The translations under genes and the position numbers were made by a program. Under the pieces are notes generated by a model. It worked only from the letters and a program-made list of their open reading frames with translations. It had not been told where the DNA came from and did no database searches. A stretch of 35,045 bases of DNA from Alistipes sp. (GTDB lineage: Bacteria > Bacteroidota > Bacteroidia > Bacteroidales > Rikenellaceae), in NCBI GenBank assembly GCA_019422485.1, contig JAHZDG010000021.1, forward strand, positions 1 to 35,045, given 5' to 3'. Positions 8,800-17,873 of the stretch are shown piece after piece. Position 1 is the first letter of the stretch. The number at the start of each line of letters is the position of its first letter.

Positions 8800-10902
8800 G
8801 TGAATTTTTGTCGGGGTAGATACAAGGCCGTGGCCTGGCTGTTCGGAGCGATGGTTTGCTTCGGGTGGGGGGGCTCACTGTCTGCACAGACCACTTCCGG
8901 ATCTTTACGTTCTCCGTTTGGAACAGTCCAGAATCCGCAGACTCAGATGCAATATGGGGCTCAAGCGGGGGTGGTCGACCATAATGCCGAGGAACAACAG
9001 GCCGACACGACCAAGAAAGAGCCTAAAATCCGCAAACCTCTCGAATCGTACTTTTTTGGAGATTCCCTGCGGTCCCGTCTGAACTTCGCCTGGACGCCGA
9101 AACTGGATGTCAACGAGGTCGAATATATTGATATTGATACCTCCCTGAACGGATTCCAGAACGATTATCCCTTTTTACAGTCTGGGGTAGGAGCTATTTA
9201 TACCGGGAATGTCGGTGGCCCTGCCATGCCGTTGGATTATTATAATCGGCCCAACAGTCAGAACTTTATGTTCACCCAGGTGGTGGACGATTATCTGTTT
9301 ACGCCGGAACGGGCGCGTTATTTCAATGTGAAGAAGGCCTTTACGCATTTTTCCTATTCCATGTCGGGGCAGGCCAAGCGCTTTGAAGAAGGGTTCCGGA
9401 TTACGCATGCCCAGAATATTTCGCCCTCCAGCGGGTTTAATATCGATTACCGCACCTGGGGGATGCGAGGGATCTATACCAACCACAAGACCCGGGATAA
9501 AAACCTCTCGATGGCATTTTCCCATACCGGAAAGAAATATACGTTGCAAGCGGGATATATCTATAATATGGTCCGTTTGAACGAAAACGGGGGGATTACC
9601 GATGATGGCAGCATTCGCGATACGGTGTTTGAAATGCCGGAGGTGATTCCGGTCAATTTGCAGAGTGCGCGTAACTTGGTGAAAGGCAATACCTGGTATC
9701 TGTTCCAGTCGTATGGGGTTCCGCTGCGGAAACTCACCGATGAAGACTTTTCGATCGCTGACCAATCGTCGTTCTTCATCGGACACTCGATGGAGTACAG
9801 CCGTTTTTCGCGTAATTACACCGATACCAAATCTTCGTCGGGCGATTATTTCCAGCATTGGTATATCGACCCGACCCAGACCAAGGATTCTACCTATGAA
9901 CGCCTCTTTTCGAACAAGGTTTTTGTTCAGATCCAGCCTTGGGATCGCGAGGGGGCTGTGGGAGTGATTAATGCCGGTATCGGTTATGACATGCATCTTT
10001 ATTCGCAGTTTCATCCCGAGGATTACCTGATGCAAGCCTCGGCGGCGAAACGCAACGATACCTATGTGTACGGCTCATTGCGAGGCAAGGTGAGCCGTTA
10101 TGTGGATTGGGATGCCCACATGAAATACCATCCTTTCGGCGATTTCAGCCAGGATATGGCCCTGGGTGGAGACATCGCCATGCGACTGTTTATTCGACAA
10201 CGACCCCTGACGCTCAGCGGGAGTGTGACGTACGAACGCCGTACGCCGAACTACTGGATGCAGCGTTATTTCTCTAACCACTTTGTGTGGTCAAACTCTT
10301 TTTCGAAAGAGACTGAGACCCGCTTCATGGTCAAACTTTCGGCCCCGATCATCGGGCTGGAACTCGGCGCCACCAACAGCATGACCCGGAATAAGATCTA
10401 TTTCGGGTCGGATATGGTGCCCATGCAGTACAACGGGACCGTGAATGTGCTGGGTCTGTACGGCCAAAAGGATTTCCGCCTCGGCGGACTTCACCTGAAC
10501 CACCGGGTATTGCTCCAGTATAGTAATGCCGAGGAGGTTGTTCCCGTGCCGCTGGCCGGCGTCTATCTGAGCTATTATTACGAGTTTAATGTGGTGAAAA
10601 ATGTGTTGCGCATGCAGATCGGTATCGACGGTCGCTACAACACGAAATACAATGGCTATGGATACAATCCGGCCATTATGCAGTTCTACACCTATCAACT
10701 CCAGGGCGACGACAGACAGATCGGCGGCTATCCGATGTTGGACTTTTTCGTGACGGCGAAATGGAAACGCATGCGGATTCTGGCCAAATTGCAGCACCTG
10801 AACGATGATCTGTTCGGAGAAAGAAATTATTTCTCGGTACAGCACTATCCGCTCAACAAGCGGATGTTCAGATTGGGCATCTCCTGGACGTTCTATGACT
10901 AG
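8800..10902 (+). CDS. Putative porin (Porin_10-like outer-membrane protein)
   Basis: This 700-residue protein matches the Bacteroidota putative-porin family as I remember it. A signal peptide (about 1-29, ending GGSLSA before QTT) is followed by a low-complexity Gln/Thr-rich stretch (about 31-70) and then a long beta-rich region with aromatic-rich alternating segments that suggest a barrel. The final residues LGISWTFYD read like a last barrel strand. The start is GTG at 8800: no in-frame ATG lies nearby upstream and the GTG gives an intact signal peptide. A lytic transglycosylase gene begins 38 bases downstream, so the two may share a transcript. Ligand and pore properties are unknown. Confidence 0.8.
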   Translation: MNFCRGRYKAVAWLFGAMVCFGWGGSLSAQTTSGSLRSPFGTVQNPQTQMQYGAQAGVVDHNAEEQQADTTKKEPKIRKPLESYFFGDSLRSRLNFAWTPKLDVNEVEYIDIDTSLNGFQNDYPFLQSGVGAIYTGNVGGPAMPLDYYNRPNSQNFMFTQVVDDYLFTPERARYFNVKKAFTHFSYSMSGQAKRFEEGFRITHAQNISPSSGFNIDYRTWGMRGIYTNHKTRDKNLSMAFSHTGKKYTLQAGYIYNMVRLNENGGITDDGSIRDTVFEMPEVIPVNLQSARNLVKGNTWYLFQSYGVPLRKLTDEDFSIADQSSFFIGHSMEYSRFSRNYTDTKSSSGDYFQHWYIDPTQTKDSTYERLFSNKVFVQIQPWDREGAVGVINAGIGYDMHLYSQFHPEDYLMQASAAKRNDTYVYGSLRGKVSRYVDWDAHMKYHPFGDFSQDMALGGDIAMRLFIRQRPLTLSGSVTYERRTPNYWMQRYFSNHFVWSNSFSKETETRFMVKLSAPIIGLELGATNSMTRNKIYFGSDMVPMQYNGTVNVLGLYGQKDFRLGGLHLNHRVLLQYSNAEEVVPVPLAGVYLSYYYEFNVVKNVLRMQIGIDGRYNTKYNGYGYNPAIMQFYTYQLQGDDRQIGGYPMLDFFVTAKWKRMRILAKLQHLNDDLFGERNYFSVQHYPLNKRMFRLGISWTFYD

Positions 10903-10940
10903 ACTGAGGGCAGGGACGCAGCCCGACCAAGTCAAAATGT

Positions 10941-12302
10941 ATGCTAAAACGAGTATGTCAATTAGCTTTTCTAGCTTTAGCAATCAGTTCTTTATTCAGT
11001 TGTAATGTTCGTAAATCCGCCCCCGGCGACCGCAACGAATTGGTGGTGGTCATGGATGAACAGATGCCGGGTTATTTCGTGCTGAACGGCGAGAGGTACG
11101 GTTATCAGTACGATTTGTTCAAGGCGTATGCCGATGCCCGCGGGAAACAGTTGCGGGTGGTGGACGGTCAGAAACCTTCCGTCTATGCCAAGATGTTGGA
11201 GAAGGGAGAGGTGGATGTGTTGACCACCTTGTCTGACCATGTCGAAAAAGCGGACCGTCCGTATGAAGTGCCGATCTATCAAACTTCGTACGTATTGTTG
11301 TGCGGTTCTCGTTTGGCCGCCGAAGTGCGCCGCGACCCTGCCTTTGAACTGATTCCCTTTTTGAAACGAGGTAAGGTATTGGTCTCTTCGGGTTTCAAGG
11401 GAACGAAGGCGTACAGTACGTTGTTGGATTCGTTGCCGGCGAATGTTTATGTTTCGTCCTGCAACAGTTTCGATTTGATCGAAAGCGTGGCCAACGGAAC
11501 GTACGATTATGTGATCTGCGAAATGAGTGAGGCCCAATTGGGGTGCGCTATGATTCGCAAGGTCGAAGAGGTGTATAGCTTTTCGGAACCGATCGCTCTC
11601 AGTGCGGTAGTGACTCCGCTCGATCCGACGCTTAAAGCCGATTTTGAAAATTGGCTGGAGGCCTATCGCGGTAGTTCTGAGTATGCGGTACTCAACGATC
11701 TCTATTTTGAGAAGGGTATTGTTGGAGCCTTGATGAACAAGGGCGTCAGCGGTTACCTGCCGGGACGGATTTCGGCCTATGATGAGGTTTTTAAGCGGGT
11801 ATGTGAACGGGAAGGGTACGACTGGCGGTTTATTTCGGCCATTGCGTACAATGAGTCGCGGTTCAATCCGGATGTGGTTTCCCAGAAGGGTGCCCAGGGC
11901 CTGATGCAGGTCATGCCGCGGGTAGCGCGTCAGTTCGGCGTGAAAGGCGATCTGAAAGATCCCGAAAATAATGTTTTGCTGGCCCTGAAAGTGTTGGGTA
12001 AAATTGAAAAATCCCTCGATTTTGCGCCGGAAACCTCATGGACCGATCGGATGCAGATCGTGTTGGCCTGCTATAATGCGGGTCTGGGACATGTGCTCGA
12101 TGCGCGGAGCTTGGCCCGTAAGCGAGGGGGCAATCCCGACAGTTGGAAAGATGTATCGGCCTGTCTGAAAGCCAAAGCGAATCCGGCCGTGGCTCAGGAC
12201 AGTGCCGTGAAGTGCGGAACGTTTAACAGCCGCCAGACATTGGCTTTTGTCAATGAAGTGTGGTCCCGCTATCATGTCTATTGTCATCATATCGAACGTT
12301 AA
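10941..12302 (+). CDS. MltF-like membrane-bound lytic transglycosylase lipoprotein
   Basis: This 453-residue lipoprotein (lipobox LFSC, Cys21) has two domains. Residues about 33-260 resemble a family 3 solute-binding protein (YGYQYDLFKAYADARGKQLRVV; VDVLTTLSDHVEKADRPYEV). Residues about 280-440 are an SLT lysozyme-like domain with catalytic Glu305 in AIAYNESRFNP, then KGAQGLMQVMP and LACYNAG. This order defines MltF, which cleaves peptidoglycan to 1,6-anhydromuropeptides and whose binding-protein domain can control activity by sensing muropeptides. It follows the porin gene by 38 bases and ends at a strong terminator. Membrane choice (inner face of the outer membrane) is inferred from the family. 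Confidence 0.9.
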   Translation: MLKRVCQLAFLALAISSLFSCNVRKSAPGDRNELVVVMDEQMPGYFVLNGERYGYQYDLFKAYADARGKQLRVVDGQKPSVYAKMLEKGEVDVLTTLSDHVEKADRPYEVPIYQTSYVLLCGSRLAAEVRRDPAFELIPFLKRGKVLVSSGFKGTKAYSTLLDSLPANVYVSSCNSFDLIESVANGTYDYVICEMSEAQLGCAMIRKVEEVYSFSEPIALSAVVTPLDPTLKADFENWLEAYRGSSEYAVLNDLYFEKGIVGALMNKGVSGYLPGRISAYDEVFKRVCEREGYDWRFISAIAYNESRFNPDVVSQKGAQGLMQVMPRVARQFGVKGDLKDPENNVLLALKVLGKIEKSLDFAPETSWTDRMQIVLACYNAGLGHVLDARSLARKRGGNPDSWKDVSACLKAKANPAVAQDSAVKCGTFNSRQTLAFVNEVWSRYHVYCHHIER

Positions 12303-12319
12303 AACGAGTTTCTTCCATA

Positions 12320-12358
12320 AAAGAGGGGGCGCCTATTAGGCGCCCCCTCTTTGTTTTT
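12320..12358 (+). terminator. Strong intrinsic terminator after the MltF-like gene
   Basis: A near-perfect palindrome: AAAGAGGGGGCGCCTA (12320-12335) pairs with TAGGCGCCCCCTCTTT (12337-12352) and is followed by GTTTTT. It sits 17 bases after the stop codon. Because the stem is symmetrical it could also act on transcription from the opposite side. Confidence 0.93.
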
Positions 12359-12430
12359 AATGGCATAAAGGGTTTGGAACGTTGGTGTATGCGGCAGCGT
12401 AAGTGCTAATAAGGTGAGGTAATGGTTTTG

Positions 12431-12460
12431 AAAAAGGATATAAAAAAGGATATAAAAAAG
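12431..12460. repeat. Short 12-base tandem repeat
   Basis: The unit AAAAAAGGATAT occurs about two and a half times in a row between the two terminators of the convergent genes. Read on the minus strand it gives successive T6 runs directly behind the ppdK terminator hairpin. Confidence 0.7.
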
Positions 12461-12485
12461 ACAGACCCTTATACAGGGTCTGTCT
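12448..12485 (-). terminator. Intrinsic terminator after ppdK
   Basis: AGACAGACCCT (12459-12469) pairs with AGGGTCTGTCT (12475-12485). On the minus strand the hairpin is followed by CTTTTTTATATCC and a second T6 run. It lies about 50 bases past the ppdK stop. Confidence 0.9.
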
Positions 12486-12535
12486 GAGAGGGAGAACGAT
12501 CTTGACGAATCTCGTCAGAATCGTATGGAGATTGA

Positions 12536-15262
12536 TTATTGTTGTTTCAAGGCGGCGTGAGCGGCAGCCAGACGGGCGATGGGCACCCGGAACGGCGAGC
12601 ACGACACGTAGTTGAGTCCGGCGTAGTGGCAGAATTCCACCGAGCTGGGTTCACCACCGTGTTCCCCGCAGATACCGCATTTGAGGTTGGGTTTTACGCC
12701 GCGGCCTTTGAAGACGGCTTCGCGAACGAGTTGTCCTACCCCGTTGACATCCAGGATCTGGAACGGGTCGTTCTTGAGGATACCTTTTTCGAGATATATC
12801 GGCAAGAACTTGGCCACGTCATCGCGTGAGAACCCGAGGGTCATCTGCGTCAGGTCGTTTGTCCCGAACGAGAAGAAGTCAGCCACTTCGGCGATTTGGT
12901 TGGCGGTTACGGCGGCACGCGGGATTTCGATCATCGTACCGATCATGTAATCGATCACCTGGTTGCGTTCAGCAAATACTTCGGCAGCTACGGCGTCGAT
13001 CACCTTCTTCTGGTAGCGCAACTCTTTGTGGTTGCCGACCAGCGGAACCATGATTTCGACATGAACGTCGATACCTTTGGCTTTGGTATTGAGAGCGGCT
13101 TCCAAAATGGCGCGAGCCTGCATTTCGGTGATTTCGGGATAGGTGTTCCCCAGACGGCAACCACGGTGACCCAACATCGGGTTCACTTCGCTGAGGGCTT
13201 CCACTTTTTGTTTGATCACTTCGAACGAAACGCCCATTTCATCGGCCAGTTCTTTCATTTCGTGGTCCTGATGAGGAACGAATTCGTGCAAAGGCGGGTC
13301 GAGCAGACGAACCGTTACAGGCAGACCCTGCATGGTTTCGAACAGCCCTTCGAAGTCGCCGCGCTGCATGGGCAGCAGTTTGGCCAGAGCAGCACGACGG
13401 CCGGCTTCGTCATCGGCCAAAATCATTTCGCGTACGGCTTTGATGCGGTCGCCTTCGAAGAACATGTGTTCCGTACGGCAAAGACCGATCCCCTGAGCCC
13501 CGAAGCTGAAGGCCTGTTTGGCGTCACGAGGCGTATCGGCGTTGGCGCGAACTTTCAGGTGGGCGAATTCATCGGCCAGTTCCATCAGTTTGGCGAAATC
13601 GCCGCTCAGTTCAGCGTCTTTGGTGGCAACACGTCCTTCGTAGATGATCCCGGTCGAACCGTTCATCGAAATCCAGTCGCCTTCTTTATACGTTTTGTTG
13701 CCTACCGTTACGGTGCGGTTCTTATAGTCGATCACCAGATCGCCGGCCCCTGATACGCAGCATTTACCCATCCCGCGGGCTACAACGGCAGCGTGAGAGG
13801 TCATCCCGCCACGAGCGGTGAGGATCCCGTTCGATACGTTCATCCCCTTGAGGTCTTCAGGCGAGGTTTCGATACGAACCAGGATGGTTTCTTTGCCTTG
13901 GGCGGCCCATTTTTCGGCTTCTTCGGCGAAGAAGACGATCTGGCCGGTGGCAGCACCCGGAGAAGCGGGCAAACCTTTGGTGATGATATGGGCTTTTTTC
14001 AGCGAAGCGGCATCGAAAATCGGGTGCAGCAATTCGTCGAGTTTGGCCGGCTCTACGCGCAGAACGGCGGTTTTGGCGTCGATCAGTCCTTCGGAGAGCA
14101 TATCCATGGCGATTTTCACCATAGCGGCACCGGTCCGTTTCCCGGTACGGGTTTGCAGCATCCACAGTTTACCGTTCTGGATGGTAAACTCGATGTCCTG
14201 CATGTCGGTGAAGTAGTCTTCCAGATGTTGCTGGATTTCGTTCAGTTCGGCGAAAGCGGCCGGCATCACTTCTTCGAGTGAAGGATATTTGGCAGAACGT
14301 TCGCTTTCGGAGATACCCTGCAGTTCGGCCCAGCGGCGAGAACCTTCGATGGTGATTTCCTGCGGGGTGCGGATCCCGGCAACGACGTCTTCACCCTGAG
14401 CGTTCACCAGGTATTCGCCGTTGAAGAGGTTTTCGCCCGTAGCGGCGTCACGGGTGAAGGCCACCCCGGTAGCCGAGGTTTCGCCCATGTTCCCGAAGAC
14501 CATGGCCTGTACGTTGACAGCGGTACCCCAGTCGGCGGGGATGTTGTTCAGTTTGCGGTAAAGGATGGCGCGTTCGTTCATCCAGCTGCTGAATACGGCG
14601 CAGATGGCCCCCCAGAGCTGTTCCCAAGGATCGGTCGGGAAATCCTGACCGGTAACTTTTTTCACGGCGGCTTTGAAGCGAACGACCAGTTCTTTCAGAT
14701 CGTCGGTCGTCAGTTCGGTGTCGTTTTTAATCCCTTTGGCGTTTTTCACTTCGTCGATGATCTCTTCGAAGGGATCTTCGTCTTCTTTGCTTTGGGGTTT
14801 CATGTTCAACACCACGTCACCGTACATCTGTACGAAACGACGGTACGAGTCCCAAGCGAAACGGGGGTTGCCGGTTTTTTTAGCCAACCCTTCGACGGCT
14901 TGGTCGTTGAGGCCCAGGTTGAGGATCGTGTCCATCATCCCCGGCATCGAGGCGCGTGCGCCCGAACGAACCGACATCAACAACGGATTGGTGTTGCTGC
15001 CGAATTCCATACCCATGATTTCTTCCACCTGTTTCATGGCGGCTTCTACATGAGGTTTGATCAGACGGATCACCTCTTCGCGGCCATGGCTGAAGTATTC
15101 GGCGCACACTTCGGTGGTGATGGTAAAGCCCGGAGGTACAGGAATCCCAATCAGGTTCATTTCAGCCAGATTGGCCCCTTTACCGCCCAGCAGTTCTCTC
15201 ATTTTTCCGTTACCTTCGGCTTGTTTGTTTCCGAAAGTGTAAACTCGTTTTTTGTTCGGCAT
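12536..15262 (-). CDS. ppdK: Pyruvate, phosphate dikinase
   Basis: This 908-residue enzyme reversibly interconverts pyruvate + ATP + phosphate and phosphoenolpyruvate + AMP + pyrophosphate, a usual glycolytic or gluconeogenic step in anaerobic Bacteroidota. The full three-part architecture is present. The N-terminal nucleotide-binding domain has LLGGKGANLAEM (25-36) and SVRSGARASMPGMMDTILNLG (97-117). The swivelling phosphohistidine domain has GGMTSHAAVVARGMGKCC with catalytic His490. The C-terminal pyruvate/PEP barrel has GIGLCRTEHMF and GICGEHGGEPSS, with catalytic Cys near 865. Length is normal for bacterial PPDK. It is monocistronic, with a consensus promoter and a terminator. A regulatory-protein (PPDK kinase/phosphatase) gene is not adjacent. 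Confidence 0.98.
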   Translation of the reverse strand: MPNKKRVYTFGNKQAEGNGKMRELLGGKGANLAEMNLIGIPVPPGFTITTEVCAEYFSHGREEVIRLIKPHVEAAMKQVEEIMGMEFGSNTNPLLMSVRSGARASMPGMMDTILNLGLNDQAVEGLAKKTGNPRFAWDSYRRFVQMYGDVVLNMKPQSKEDEDPFEEIIDEVKNAKGIKNDTELTTDDLKELVVRFKAAVKKVTGQDFPTDPWEQLWGAICAVFSSWMNERAILYRKLNNIPADWGTAVNVQAMVFGNMGETSATGVAFTRDAATGENLFNGEYLVNAQGEDVVAGIRTPQEITIEGSRRWAELQGISESERSAKYPSLEEVMPAAFAELNEIQQHLEDYFTDMQDIEFTIQNGKLWMLQTRTGKRTGAAMVKIAMDMLSEGLIDAKTAVLRVEPAKLDELLHPIFDAASLKKAHIITKGLPASPGAATGQIVFFAEEAEKWAAQGKETILVRIETSPEDLKGMNVSNGILTARGGMTSHAAVVARGMGKCCVSGAGDLVIDYKNRTVTVGNKTYKEGDWISMNGSTGIIYEGRVATKDAELSGDFAKLMELADEFAHLKVRANADTPRDAKQAFSFGAQGIGLCRTEHMFFEGDRIKAVREMILADDEAGRRAALAKLLPMQRGDFEGLFETMQGLPVTVRLLDPPLHEFVPHQDHEMKELADEMGVSFEVIKQKVEALSEVNPMLGHRGCRLGNTYPEITEMQARAILEAALNTKAKGIDVHVEIMVPLVGNHKELRYQKKVIDAVAAEVFAERNQVIDYMIGTMIEIPRAAVTANQIAEVADFFSFGTNDLTQMTLGFSRDDVAKFLPIYLEKGILKNDPFQILDVNGVGQLVREAVFKGRGVKPNLKCGICGEHGGEPSSVEFCHYAGLNYVSCSPFRVPIARLAAAHAALKQQ

Positions 15263-15341
15263 ATCGGTTTGCGTTTAAAAAATGGTTTCTATAGGAAGGT
15301 TTGTAAAGTGAATTTTTTAACACTTTTGGTTTGTAGAGTCA

Positions 15342-15372
15342 CAAAGATAGCAAATTAATCGGGTTTCTCAAA
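15342..15372 (-). promoter_or_regulatory. Consensus promoter of ppdK
   Basis: On the minus strand TTTG (15369-15372), a 19-base spacer and TATCTTTG (15342-15349) fit the Bacteroidota consensus exactly. The leader to the ATG is about 70 bases. Confidence 0.85.
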
Positions 15373-15403
15373 AACTAAACGCTGGTAAATGGTTGCTTCT
15401 CTG

Positions 15404-16513
15404 TTATTTTTCGAGCACTATCCACACCGGGAAGTGGTCGCTGAATCCGCCGATGTAACGTCCTCGGTCGAAGGTCCGTTGGGGGTATCCCCGTTTGGGG
15501 CCGTCCGGGTGGAAAAGAAAATTGGGGGCAAAGATGCCGTAATCGTCCCGGAATTGCCAGCCTCGATGCTCGAACCAGGTGCGGTTGAGTAGAAAATAGT
15601 CGTATACATAACGTCGGTCGCGGTACAGGTAGCTTCCCTCACCGCTTCGTTCCAGGGTGGTGAAAGGGGTGAAGAGCGGCTCGGGTTCGTGGATAGAACG
15701 GGTGGAATGGTCGTTTTCGTACTGAAGGGAAGGGGCGGGCCAGGGACGGACGCCTAAGAGTTTGTGAGCCAGGGCGCTGCTGGGAACCATGTTTAGATCG
15801 CCCATCAGGATGATTTTGGTGCGGGGATTTTGGGCGATGAGTCGTTGGAGGCGTTGTTGAAGGGTTTGTGTGGCTGCCTTTCTCCATGACGCCTGATTCA
15901 GGAGTGAGGGCAGATGGGCGATCAGCAGGGTAAGGGTGTCATCCTGCAGTCGGCCCTGTACACCCAATACCGGACGAGTTAGTCCCGGGCCTTTGATTTG
16001 GAACGTGTGCAAAGGGAAGAATTGAGAGCCCCGATACAGCAAGGCGACGTTGATGCCCCGCGGGTCCCTGCCCGGCTGGATCAGGTAGTTGTAGCTGGTG
16101 TGCAGCTGGGAGACCAGATCGCGCAGTACGGTTTCGTTTTCGACTTCGGCCAACCCGACCAGATCGGCTTTCAGGCTGTCGAGCACCCGGGCGATGTGCT
16201 GCACCTTCCGGAAGTAGCGTTCAGTGTTCCAACGGTACGTTCCGCTCGGGGTGTAGGGATCGTTCGGGAGGTGAGGAGAGGGCAGGGTGTCGAAGAAATT
16301 TTCGGTGTTGTAGAAGGCCAGAACCATGTGTTGAGGGTCTGACGACGAGGGCGAAGCGTTGGGTGTGACAGCATCCGAATGGATGGAACCGATAGGGGAC
16401 GGGGTGGACAGCGTCGGCGTGGAAAACGACAGGGTCATGAGGCAGCCTCCGAAGATTTCGATGGTTCGGCGCAGGAGTTTCATGGTCCCAGGGAAAAGAG
16501 TCCGGCGTTTCAT
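15404..16513 (-). CDS. Exported endonuclease/exonuclease/phosphatase-family protein
   Basis: This protein of up to 369 residues belongs to the EEP (DNase I / exonuclease III / inositol phosphatase) superfamily. Visible motifs in order are FYNTENFFD, LVGLAEVENE (metal-binding Glu), LLIAHLPS, ILMGDLNMVPSS (metal-binding Asp and Asn) and a C-terminal FSDHFPVWIVLEK with the catalytic Asp-His pair. A hydrophobic N-terminus suggests export, so it may be an extracellular nuclease or phosphodiesterase. The start is uncertain: ATG at 16513 gives MKRRT..., while ATG at 16483 (MKLLRRTIEIFGGCLMTLSF) gives a more ordinary signal peptide. It is divergent from the GT87-like gene. Substrate unknown. Confidence 0.85.
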   Translation of the reverse strand: MKRRTLFPGTMKLLRRTIEIFGGCLMTLSFSTPTLSTPSPIGSIHSDAVTPNASPSSSDPQHMVLAFYNTENFFDTLPSPHLPNDPYTPSGTYRWNTERYFRKVQHIARVLDSLKADLVGLAEVENETVLRDLVSQLHTSYNYLIQPGRDPRGINVALLYRGSQFFPLHTFQIKGPGLTRPVLGVQGRLQDDTLTLLIAHLPSLLNQASWRKAATQTLQQRLQRLIAQNPRTKIILMGDLNMVPSSALAHKLLGVRPWPAPSLQYENDHSTRSIHEPEPLFTPFTTLERSGEGSYLYRDRRYVYDYFLLNRTWFEHRGWQFRDDYGIFAPNFLFHPDGPKRGYPQRTFDRGRYIGGFSDHFPVWIVLEK

Positions 16514-16547
16514 GTCTATGAATATAGTGGAAAATCTTGAATTTTCG

Positions 16548-16555
16548 TATCTTTG
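16548..16555 (+). promoter_or_regulatory. Bacteroidota -7 box of the GT87-like gene
   Basis: TATCTTTG matches TAnnTTTG fully, about 70 bases before the gene start. The flanking GAATTTTCG..GG is shared with the pssA promoter. No good -33 TTTG is visible. Confidence 0.65.
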
Positions 16556-16619
16556 GGCCGAAAATTAAGGCGGGAAGTGACCGAAAATCCCCGCCGATCT
16601 AATGCCAATCGAATAGCTT

Positions 16620-17780
16620 ATGCGCTCTTTTTTCACAGCCCTCGACCGCTTTTTCATGAATCGACGCAACCTCTATCTGTTGGGGTTCTTGTTGACATTC
16701 GGCCTCAGCTTCTCGGAGGTCATGCGGGGAAAACATTTCAATTTTATGATTTTCGCGGATGCAACGCTCGATTTCTGGCGAGGGGTCGTTCCTTATGGGA
16801 GTGACTGGGCCGCAGCGCATCATGACTATTATCTGTACGGTCCGCTTTTCAACCTGCTGTTTACTCCGTTTGCGTTGCTGCCGGGCTGGTTGGGGCCGTT
16901 TGTATGGAATCTCTTTAATTATACCCTCTATTTCCTGGCGATTTTTACCCTCCCGGACCGATATACCGTCCGGCAAAAACGAAACATGTATCTGTATACC
17001 ATGCTGATTCTGGCAACGACCCAGCTTTCGTTCCAGTACAATGTGGCGGTGGCTTACCTGTTTGTTTTTGCCTTTAATCTGTTGGAGAGAGGACGGGCCG
17101 GATGGGCGGTAGCTCTGATCTTGATTTCCGGATTTACCAAAGTGTACGGCCTCTTTCAGTTGGGGTTGTTGTTGTGTTATCCCCGCTTCTGGCGCAATAT
17201 GGGGTATGCGGTGGGGATTGCTGCCCTCTACTTTTTGTTGCCGGTGGTGAAGATTCCGGCCGAATCGCTGTTGGATTATTATCGAGCCTGGATCGACGGT
17301 CTGAATGTGCATTACGGAACACGGGTCTTTGAAACCTTCTTTAATATACGGATTCTGTTCCCGACGCTGCCTCCTTATATGCATTATGTGCAGGGCGGTG
17401 TTTTGGTGGCGTTGGCCGGTTTGCTGGTGGCGTGTCGACGCCGGTGGTGCGACCCGGCTTTTCGGGCACAAGCCCTCGGTATCCTGATGGGATATGTGAT
17501 TCTGTTCAGTAATTCCGTTGAAAAACATACCTATGTCATTGCGTTGCTGGGCTACCTGATCTGGTACGGAAGCCGAATGCCACGACCGGTCGATAAATTG
17601 CTCTATTGGGCTAACTTTGTGGTGCTGGTGTGGATGCCGGTGGATCTGCTTTTCCCGGTGAAGTGGATGCATTTTTTCTTTGATACGCTGGATCTCAACC
17701 AATGGCTTTTCCTGGTGACCTGGTTGCGAATGGTATGGATAACGCTCGGGCCTCGGATGAACGCCCTGAAAGAGGCTTAG
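16620..17780 (+). CDS. GT87-like polytopic membrane glycosyltransferase
   Basis: This 386-residue protein is mostly hydrophobic, with about nine or ten predicted membrane segments. The first extramembrane loop has FNFMIFADATLDFWRGVVPYG and HHDYYLYGPLFNLLFTPFALLP. Such an acidic loop motif plus YGPLFNLL is typical of DUF2029/GT87 transferases that use polyprenyl-phosphate sugar donors (the PimE-like GT-C fold). It would act at the periplasmic face of the inner membrane in an unknown glycan or lipid modification pathway. It has its own promoter, and gyrA follows after 93 bases with a separate promoter. Acceptor and donor cannot be inferred. Confidence 0.8.
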   Translation: MRSFFTALDRFFMNRRNLYLLGFLLTFGLSFSEVMRGKHFNFMIFADATLDFWRGVVPYGSDWAAAHHDYYLYGPLFNLLFTPFALLPGWLGPFVWNLFNYTLYFLAIFTLPDRYTVRQKRNMYLYTMLILATTQLSFQYNVAVAYLFVFAFNLLERGRAGWAVALILISGFTKVYGLFQLGLLLCYPRFWRNMGYAVGIAALYFLLPVVKIPAESLLDYYRAWIDGLNVHYGTRVFETFFNIRILFPTLPPYMHYVQGGVLVALAGLLVACRRRWCDPAFRAQALGILMGYVILFSNSVEKHTYVIALLGYLIWYGSRMPRPVDKLLYWANFVVLVWMPVDLLFPVKWMHFFFDTLDLNQWLFLVTWLRMVWITLGPRMNALKEA

Positions 17781-17816
17781 AGACGGATGGGAAAAGCTAA
17801 AAAGTGCCCCCTCGGT

Positions 17817-17847
17817 TTTGCGGTTATCTAAAAAATAAGTACTTTAG
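17817..17847 (+). promoter_or_regulatory. Probable promoter of gyrA
   Basis: TTTG (17817-17820), a 19-base spacer and TACTTTAG (17840-17847, one mismatch from TAnnTTTG) lie 26 bases before the gyrA start. Confidence 0.65.
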
Positions 17848-17873
17848 CGGGATGATTTTGAAGACCTGAAAAT

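Noticed and set aside
12431..12460. Possible CRISPR-like repeat
   Set aside because: Units are 12 bases, contiguous and without spacers.
16599..17702. A 367-codon minus-strand open frame
   Set aside because: Gln/His-rich antisense shadow of the membrane glycosyltransferase.
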